The notes under the pieces were generated by a model. It searched no databases. It was not told the DNA's origin and saw only the letters and a list, made by a program, of their open reading frames with translations. A program made the position numbers and the translations under genes. Shown here in pieces: positions 42,539 to 47,724 of a stretch of 47,724 nucleotides of DNA; position 1 is the stretch's first letter; each line of letters starts with the position of its first letter. This stretch comes from Bacteroidota bacterium (GTDB taxonomy: Bacteria; Bacteroidota; Bacteroidia; Flavobacteriales; Schleiferiaceae), in the NCBI GenBank assembly GCA_003385605.1, contig QQUU01000050.1:1-47724 (forward strand). Direction: 5' to 3'.

Positions 42539-42546
42539 CAAAAGTA
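42539..42546 (-). promoter_or_regulatory. -7 promoter box (TACTTTTG) next to the XRE start
   Basis: TACTTTTG on the minus strand is an exact TAnnTTTG match followed by C. The ATG begins at 42534, four bases beyond it, so the transcript start would fall at or very near the ATG. Confidence 0.55.
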
Positions 42547-42601
42547 AAATGTATGGGTATAAAAACGCGGTTTGTTCTCCCGTCATTAACACGACATTTG
42601 A

Positions 42602-43492
42602 CTATAAGTCAACCTCCAAGCCAAATTCGGCGAAGTGAAACCCGAGCGCTTCTGCCGCTTTCCGGCCTTCAAAATGGGCCTCTCGTGCAGGGTTGCTGTG
42701 GTTTAGGTGAATAAAGTAGACCTTCTTCCTTTCGGCTTCAGGCAAGTGCTTAAGTAGCGCAATACTTTCAGAAACGAACGGGTGGGGCACCTCCGACATC
42801 GGTCTAGGAATCTCGCCATCTGCGAAAAAGGTGCCGTCTATAAAGGCGTAATCCACTGTGGGGACAAGGCCGAGAATATTCTCCTCCCATTCGGTCCATT
42901 TATCGATATCTGGAATGTACAGAGCTGTTTTGTTTGGACCTTTGATGTAATACCCTACCGTCTCTGAGTATTCATCACGGTGCGGAACTAAAATAGGCTC
43001 AACTTTTACCCCGTTGTCTAATGTTCGAGGTACGCCATTTTCTAAACCGTTGAGCACGATGTTTTGAAGCTTTAGAAGCTGGTTCCAAGGTCCGTTTTTA
43101 GCGAGGAACTCGAGCATTCTTGGCATGGCATATACAGGTACTTTGTTTGTGTTGGCAGCTTCCCTGCCGAGGTGCATGAGCCCGGTGTAATGTCCTATAT
43201 GTGCGTGGGTTAAGAAAATGGAAAAGCGATCGGTACCAGACCTGTTTAAAAGCTCAGAGAGCTGGGGAACTATATCAGGTGTAGCATCAAAGAGAAGCGC
43301 ACGTGTTGAGTCTACCACCCCAAGGCAGGCCACATAGTCGTTTGGTTTTGGATGGGCACAACATTCGTTTTCACACAGCAACTGAGGTGAGCCGGCATCT
43401 TGAAGCGTGCCTAAGACCACTAGTTTTTGGCCGCTTAAGCCGATTGAAAAAAGTAGTGCGGCAAAAAGCAAGTATGGGCTGTTTGTTCTCAT
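42602..43492 (-). CDS. Exported PqqB-like metallo-beta-lactamase-fold hydrolase
   Basis: A 296-residue MBL-fold protein with a signal peptide (1-21, ending LSGQ). The metal motif is THAHIGHYTGL (His96, His98, His101), with Gly in place of the Asp of HxHxDH. Early cysteines (CENECCAHPK, residues 40-49) resemble the metal-binding Cys site of PqqB. Later His residues (VPHRDEYSETVGYY, FIHLNHSNPA) supply further ligands. Substrate is not known; a role in PQQ is unlikely without the other pqq genes. The gene is single on the minus strand, 67 bases before the XRE gene. Confidence 0.82.
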   Translation of the reverse strand: MRTNSPYLLFAALLFSIGLSGQKLVVLGTLQDAGSPQLLCENECCAHPKPNDYVACLGVVDSTRALLFDATPDIVPQLSELLNRSGTDRFSIFLTHAHIGHYTGLMHLGREAANTNKVPVYAMPRMLEFLAKNGPWNQLLKLQNIVLNGLENGVPRTLDNGVKVEPILVPHRDEYSETVGYYIKGPNKTALYIPDIDKWTEWEENILGLVPTVDYAFIDGTFFADGEIPRPMSEVPHPFVSESIALLKHLPEAERKKVYFIHLNHSNPAREAHFEGRKAAEALGFHFAEFGLEVDL

Positions 43493-43607
43493 CGGGACTC
43501 AAGGTACAAAGGATAGAGTTATGGCCCATGAAGCGTATTTGGTCAAAATGAAACAAGGAACCACTTCATATCCAATAACTTAAAAGCAAACTAAAACACT
43601 TAAAACG

Positions 43608-44372
43608 ATGAAAAAAGTACTATTCGCCGGATTATTTCTGGCCATCTCTTTAACTGCTACAGCGCAGTACCAACAGATTGTTTTTTTTGACATGGACCGA
43701 TCGGATCAAGCAGATTTTGAAAGTAAGATGGAAAATTATTGGAAGGGAGTTAGTGAGTATAGAGTTGCAAATAACGAAGATGTTATAAATACCCTCATGC
43801 TCAAGCGAGTGGGAGTTGCCGATGATAACCAAGGCAAATATTGTATGATTTTGAATGTTGAAGACGCAGAACATTTTGACGGAAATTCTTGGGCAGAATC
43901 AGTTGATGCGGCTTTGAAGATTCCAATAGAGCACGCAAGTGTCTTTAACGGGTCAAGCGTAACCATATCCTTGGTAACTGTTGGTAAATTCGAATCATGG
44001 TGGAGCAACGGCGAATCCAATTATTACGTAGTGAATTCAGCACGACCGAAAAACCTTGAAGCCTTCATTACAGAAAATAAGGAGTCATTCGGACCCTACT
44101 TTGAAAAAGCATCTAAGAAAGGGAAGGATAATAGGAGCAGCTGGGGTATTGTAAGTTCAGTTCTACCAGCTAACCAGGATCACTATACCTGTTACACCTA
44201 CGATGGTTTTGCCACTTACAGTGATGCATTAGAAATGTTGAGTTACAAAGACAACGCTGATGCTCCGAAAGACCTCATGGAGATTTGGAACGGTTCAACT
44301 ATGGCTGAGAATATGCCAAACGGCTTCCAAAAAACCATTGTTTGGAAGAAAATGTGGGAGGCTAGAAAGTAA
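43608..44372 (+). CDS. Secreted protein of unknown function
   Basis: A 254-residue exported protein, signal peptide at 1-20 (ending ATAQ). The rest contains two similar-sized halves, each with a strand-helix pattern (YQQIVFFDMDRSDQADFESK; FATYSDALEMLSYKDNADAP), reminiscent of dimeric alpha/beta-barrel proteins, but I cannot name the family. The C-terminus has no T9SS sorting pattern, so it probably stays in the periplasm. Composition is A/T-richer than its neighbours. It ends in a strong terminator, so it is a one-gene unit. Confidence 0.65.
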   Translation: MKKVLFAGLFLAISLTATAQYQQIVFFDMDRSDQADFESKMENYWKGVSEYRVANNEDVINTLMLKRVGVADDNQGKYCMILNVEDAEHFDGNSWAESVDAALKIPIEHASVFNGSSVTISLVTVGKFESWWSNGESNYYVVNSARPKNLEAFITENKESFGPYFEKASKKGKDNRSSWGIVSSVLPANQDHYTCYTYDGFATYSDALEMLSYKDNADAPKDLMEIWNGSTMAENMPNGFQKTIVWKKMWEARK

Positions 44373-44392
44373 AATTTAGACCGCTATGAAAG

Positions 44393-44417
44393 AGCGCCCT
44401 CCGGGGCGCTTTTTTTT
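44393..44417 (+). terminator. Intrinsic terminator
   Basis: A seven base-pair stem (AGCGCCC at 44393-44399 with GGGCGCT at 44404-44410, loop TCCG) is followed by eight T's (44410-44417). Confidence 0.88.
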
Positions 44418-44790
44418 GTGTTATATACGTGTAAACACATCTATCGATTAAGACGCTTACAGACCCCTTAATTGCTCATGATTTGAAAGAGACTGGATCT
44501 GTGATTTGACGTTTTTGGGGAGGCAAAAGCTCCAAATTGCCGCGAAAAGTCTAAAATTCAGGCTGTTTGAATAGATGAAAATCGAAATTATTCACACTAA
44601 ACTAACAGATTTCATCTTCGAGTGTAACTAGTTCTCACCCCAGTAATAAAGGGCGCTTAAGACACTTTATCGTTGTTTTTTGACGGATTTTTTAGACCCT
44701 GGTAAACACGAGAAACGAGGTTTAGTTCAGAAATCAGAGTGGATTTTTAATAACTTCTTCTCCGTTAACACTTAAAAAACACATGAAACT
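44418..44790. other. 373-base non-coding stretch before the membrane-protein gene
   Basis: No credible ORF is visible on either strand. It lies between a terminator and the next ATG, so it is a long leader or promoter region. It has two interleaved pairings: GATGAAA (44574-44580) with TTTCATC (44610-44616), and ACACT (44594-44598) with AGTGT (44621-44625), a pattern that could form a pseudoknot if transcribed. A further T-rich stretch lies at 44674-44692. No standard riboswitch signature is recognised. Confidence 0.5.
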
Positions 44791-45573
44791 ATGATTAACT
44801 ATGTGAATCAAGTCCTCGATTTTCCTGATAAGGTGAACGGGATGCTTCCAAGAAACAATTGGAACGAAGTAATTAGCAGCTCTGAGGATTCAGCGAAAGC
44901 TTGGCTCGGATTTGTTTACAAGGTAGTTGCCTTTGCAGTACTTATTTCTATGCTTTACGGTGTAGTAACAGGCGGTATTGATGCACTATCTGGTGAAGGA
45001 AGTGCATTGTCTAAAGTAGGTAGCGCGGTTGCGACACTTATTTACATTTACGCTGCTTTCCCACTTGCTCAGATCATTCGCAATGCCGGTGACGAGCTTA
45101 CTGCTTCTAAGAGTGATACGGTAGGGTTCGTATTTAAGGATCTCGTTATCACAAACATCAAGGCAGTAGGTTACTTCGCAGCAATGAGCGCGTTCTTCAC
45201 AGCAGTGGTAGGCGTTGTTTCTTACGTTGTGAATGCTGATGTATTTACATATTCACACAGCCTAAATCTAGCAGCTGGTGTTGCTGATCTACCAATGACT
45301 GTACTCGGTACGTTTGCAGGTATGGTAGGCCTAGATTCTATCGCAGAACTATTCACTGGTCTATACGGCATGGAAATCATGTCTGACACCTACGCGGGTG
45401 CAGGATGGACTATCGAAGGGTTAGTAGGCGCAGGGATGGCGTTTGTTGGAGTAATCATTATGTTGATCCAACTTTACGTTTCACTAGCAGTATACAGCTT
45501 CTTCTACGGCCTTGCAGACAAATTTGTCTCTTGGGTGAAGGCTCCTTTCATTCCATTAAGCGGTTTGAAGTAA
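44791..45573 (+). CDS. Multi-pass membrane protein of unknown function
   Basis: A 260-residue protein with about five hydrophobic segments (roughly 42-62, 74-95, 118-148, 163-185 and 212-245) and a soluble N-terminal ~35 residues. Gly, Ala and Val dominate. By eye the codons favour GTA, GCT, TCT and ACT, unlike the mixed use around it, which suggests strong expression. It has a long non-coding leader and a strong terminator. I recognise no family; the topology resembles small transporters or channel-like proteins, without evidence. Confidence 0.65.
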   Translation: MINYVNQVLDFPDKVNGMLPRNNWNEVISSSEDSAKAWLGFVYKVVAFAVLISMLYGVVTGGIDALSGEGSALSKVGSAVATLIYIYAAFPLAQIIRNAGDELTASKSDTVGFVFKDLVITNIKAVGYFAAMSAFFTAVVGVVSYVVNADVFTYSHSLNLAAGVADLPMTVLGTFAGMVGLDSIAELFTGLYGMEIMSDTYAGAGWTIEGLVGAGMAFVGVIIMLIQLYVSLAVYSFFYGLADKFVSWVKAPFIPLSGLK

Positions 45574-45597
45574 TAGAAGCCAATTCTAAACTTTCAC

Positions 45598-45627
45598 AAA
45601 CCCTCTTCGAAAGAAGGGGGTTTTTTT
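45598..45627 (+). terminator. Intrinsic terminator with GAAA loop
   Basis: An 11 base-pair stem (45598-45608 with 45613-45623, loop GAAA, one G-U) runs into a T-run at 45621-45627. It lies 25 bases after the membrane-protein stop and three bases before the convergent stop at 45631. Confidence 0.88.
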
Positions 45628-45630
45628 ATT

Positions 45631-46779
45631 CTAAAAAGCTTCGCCGATGAAGAAGTACACTCCACTTCCTTCTCTGGTGTAGGATACGTCAATCCTCGTG
45701 TAGATGTCCTTGTCGGGGAATATGAGGTAGCGAACGCCAGCTCCGCCCGTGGGTAGAAATGCATCCCATTCAAATCCATAATCATCCCCATATACTTGGC
45801 CTGCGGCAAGGAAAACGCTCGCTCCCCAGCGCTTGGAAAAAGAGAAGGGTAAGATGCGGTATTCGACCTGGCCGGCCAGGAGGTTTTTATCGCGGTAACG
45901 TCCTAAATAATATCCCCGCATCAAGCTTTCTCCACCCATCAGGGCTAGCATATTAAAAGGGGCATCACCACGGGTGAATTGGCCATAAACCTGAGCGGCA
46001 AATACAGTATTCTCCTTTACTGGGCGGTAAATCCTGTTATCGATAATATAGCTGGAGAAATCAAAATCGCTGCCCATCGATGTTCTGTAATTCATGAAGG
46101 CCCATTCGCTATATAGCCCTTCGCGCGGGTTCATCGCATTATGAATGTTGTTGTAGAGCAAACCAAGTCCAATACCTAGATTGGTCGAGCCCATGGTACC
46201 TACCTGAGGAAACTCAAAGTCTGGACGCGTATCCACATAGCTCACTTGGTTCAAGCTTTGGAAGTCAAGTTCTAGTCCAAAGTACAACGATGGTAGGGTT
46301 TCGCGCAGCAATCGTTCTCGGAACAGTGTATAAGACCCATCGATCAGTGCTGTGTATTCAGAGGGGCTTTCACGACCTATTCCGTAGTAGAAGAGCGGGA
46401 AGTTTTGATATCGCGCACGGCCGTAGAAAAACCATTTATTCAAATCGGTGTATAACGCATGATCAAGCCAGAAGCCGTATTGATTTTCAAGGGTGAAAAA
46501 GGTATATGCTTTTACCTCACTCAGTCGATTTTCGAGGTTGCGATTCGCGGAATAGACATAGAGGCTACTCACCCCAATCTCCCAACTCGTTTCAGGGGCA
46601 TAGGCAATAGCGGGGTAGTTGATCAGCTGAGGCGCGGAAGGATCCTTCTGTGGACCCAGCATGTTTTCAAGGTATCGAATGTAAATCGGCGATTTTTCGG
46701 CCGACGAGTCCTGTGCGCTTACCATGGAAGTAGCAGCGAAGAACATTAGTAAGCATATCGGCAACTTCAGTCGTTCCAT
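45631..46779 (-). CDS. POTRA-less Omp85-family outer-membrane barrel
   Basis: A 382-residue exported protein with signal peptide (1-22, ending VSAQ). After a short linker it goes straight into a 16-strand barrel of the BamA/TamA type, ending GSGVYFFIGEAF. The Omp85 loop 6 motif is GGESLMRGYYLGRYRDKN (about 280-297), with the typical (V/I/L/M)RG(F/Y) pattern. No POTRA repeats precede it, so it belongs to the noNterm-Omp85 group. It is convergent with the membrane-protein gene and 22 bases downstream of the T9SS gene on the same strand, likely an operon. Confidence 0.82.
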   Translation of the reverse strand: MERLKLPICLLMFFAATSMVSAQDSSAEKSPIYIRYLENMLGPQKDPSAPQLINYPAIAYAPETSWEIGVSSLYVYSANRNLENRLSEVKAYTFFTLENQYGFWLDHALYTDLNKWFFYGRARYQNFPLFYYGIGRESPSEYTALIDGSYTLFRERLLRETLPSLYFGLELDFQSLNQVSYVDTRPDFEFPQVGTMGSTNLGIGLGLLYNNIHNAMNPREGLYSEWAFMNYRTSMGSDFDFSSYIIDNRIYRPVKENTVFAAQVYGQFTRGDAPFNMLALMGGESLMRGYYLGRYRDKNLLAGQVEYRILPFSFSKRWGASVFLAAGQVYGDDYGFEWDAFLPTGGAGVRYLIFPDKDIYTRIDVSYTREGSGVYFFIGEAF

Positions 46780-46801
46780 CCTCGAGGTGAAGGGTCCTTA
46801 A

Positions 46802-47724
46802 TTAGTCTTTGTAGAGCTTGAGCACTTCTTCGCCTGTTGTTGTGATTACCTTGGCCAGGTAGATACCAGCAGGGTACAAGCTTGCATCAATATCCACAGT
46901 ACCATCGCCTTTTGGCTCAACTTTCTCCAAAAGTTTACCGTCGATACTGAACACAATAACATCGGTTATAGTGAGTGTCGGATTTGACAACGTCCAGAGG
47001 TCTGAAGCCGGATTTGGATATACAGAAATTGGAGCCAATTCTAATCCCTCATCACTTCCTAAGGGAACATTGGCATACTTCACCTCGTCGAAGTAAAAGG
47101 TAGAGCCGGCACTTCCGTCTCCAACGTTGCTACTGCCTGCAACAAAATCAAACATAAACGCGAGGACATTCATATCTGTGGGAGCATTTGTAAAGTCGAA
47201 GGTAAGGGTCTCCCATTCTCCTGTTTTGGTCGTCTGAACACTGCGCTCTTCGCCCCAAAATGGCTTTTCTGCTTTCAAGGTTACATAGGTGCCTATGGCT
47301 GCATTGGTCCATACTTTCATGGTAATCTGCGGGTGATTGGTGAAGTCTAGATTATTGACAAATTCAATCTTGCTACCGCCCCATGGAGCCCCTAGATATC
47401 GCGTAATTTTCCCAACCATGGCGCTCCCGTTGGCTGCACTGACATCCGGGTTCGGTACCACGTCTGAAATGGCACTTTCAAAGTCGAAAAGGTGCCTAGG
47501 ATTGGTGCCAGACTCAAAGGTAATCGGCGGACCGAGTCTAGGAGTGGCAACAAGTCCAGGCTTTTGTTCGATATCATCGATGTAAAAAGTATTTCCGCCA
47601 CCGTTGGTGTGGGGCTGCGGCATGATCACGAGATCTGCACTTCCTGCAGGGGCAGGGATACCAAAGTCAAAAGTCAAGGTTTCCCAAGCGCCACTTACCG
47701 TAGTCACGGCATCAACTTCTGAGG
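46802..47724 (-). CDS. T9SS protein with tandem carbohydrate-binding-like modules (5' end cut)
   Basis: The reading frame is open to the right edge, so the N-terminus is missing; a GTG at 47707 is internal. At least 307 residues remain. Two modules of about 130 residues are related: each has GAWETLTFDF or GEWETLTFDF and ends in FYIDDIEQ or FYFDEVKY, like the jelly-roll modules of laminarinase-like secreted proteins. The C-terminal ~75 residues are a T9SS sorting domain (VYPNPASD at the start, LYPAGIYLAKVI near the end). It should be secreted and bind a glycan; any catalytic domain would lie outside the window. Confidence 0.85.
   Translation of the reverse strand, partial: SEVDAVTTVSGAWETLTFDFGIPAPAGSADLVIMPQPHTNGGGNTFYIDDIEQKPGLVATPRLGPPITFESGTNPRHLFDFESAISDVVPNPDVSAANGSAMVGKITRYLGAPWGGSKIEFVNNLDFTNHPQITMKVWTNAAIGTYVTLKAEKPFWGEERSVQTTKTGEWETLTFDFTNAPTDMNVLAFMFDFVAGSSNVGDGSAGSTFYFDEVKYANVPLGSDEGLELAPISVYPNPASDLWTLSNPTLTITDVIVFSIDGKLLEKVEPKGDGTVDIDASLYPAGIYLAKVITTTGEEVLKLYKD

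Noticed and set aside
1-47724. Search for CRISPR arrays, IS elements, prophage or integrase genes
   Set aside because: No spaced direct repeats, transposase motifs or terminal inverted repeats were seen; the tRNA-Gln has no integrase or repeated 3' end next to it.

Overview
The window looks like chromosomal DNA of a Bacteroidota bacterium, most likely a free-living (probably marine) member of the Flavobacteriales. Supporting signs are four secreted proteins with type IX secretion (T9SS) C-terminal sorting domains (166-1746, 13467-14807, 24560-27313, 46802-47724), many outer-membrane barrels, several lipoprotein signals, DUF2723/DUF4956/DUF6952-type families, a lysyl-tRNA synthetase with the C-terminal extension I recall from this phylum, and promoter -7 boxes of the TAnnTTTG type in front of several genes and the tRNA. 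Base composition by eye is near 45-50% G+C, which would suit a Cryomorphaceae/Schleiferiaceae-like lineage; that placement is inference only. I see no phage, insertion sequence, integrase or CRISPR array.

Layout. 1-5905: end of trpS, a convergent secreted Kelch-like T9SS protein, then a tight plus-strand run of plsC, gatC, an FMN reductase and a large ligase-associated DExH helicase. 5982-9110: a large DUF2723 membrane protein on the minus strand, ending in a strong terminator. 9283-9390: tRNA-Gln(UUG) with its own promoter and terminator. 9457-10638: a barrel protein with a periplasmic helix built of 11-residue repeats. 10895-14807: RNase R, a small membrane/coiled-coil protein and a LamG T9SS protein. 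14810-19638 (minus): lysS, a four-helix membrane protein and mutS2, probably one operon.

19695-23615 (plus): a small barrel, lipB, a serine hydrolase and a fused two-domain oligopeptide-type ABC ATPase. 23612-24329 (minus): DUF6952, YbjQ and a 40-residue membrane microprotein. 24560-27313: a secreted GH13 amylase-family enzyme. 27319-29896 (minus): a Crp/Fnr regulator and a membrane-anchored sulfotransferase. 30024-32425: glycerate kinase overlapping a GntP-type permease, a likely glycerate uptake and phosphorylation module. 32426-35136: CotH-like lipoprotein kinase divergent from a DUF4956/DUF2490 pair.

35138-36839 (minus): a 50-residue protein, an FAD amine-oxidase-like enzyme and a His/Met-rich membrane protein. 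36969-40853: a small membrane protein, then a coupled lipoprotein pair, a GH127 beta-L-arabinofuranosidase and a sulfatase with a non-canonical active-site motif. This pair looks like a small polysaccharide-degradation module. 40850-43492 (minus): a barrel, a membrane-tethered XRE regulator and a PqqB-like metallo-hydrolase. 43608-47724: a secreted protein of unknown function, a 370-base leader in front of a multi-pass membrane protein, a POTRA-less Omp85 barrel and the end of a T9SS protein with tandem carbohydrate-binding-like modules.

The genome is very compact. Many genes overlap by 1-11 bases, and three convergent gene pairs share a four-base palindrome (CTAG, TTAA, CTAG) as stop codon on both strands. 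No single feature proves a wholly new system. The most unusual items are the hendecad-repeat barrel, the sulfotransferase fusion, the GH127/atypical sulfatase pair, the YbjQ-coupled microprotein and the Lys-rich tail that replaces the Smr domain of MutS2.
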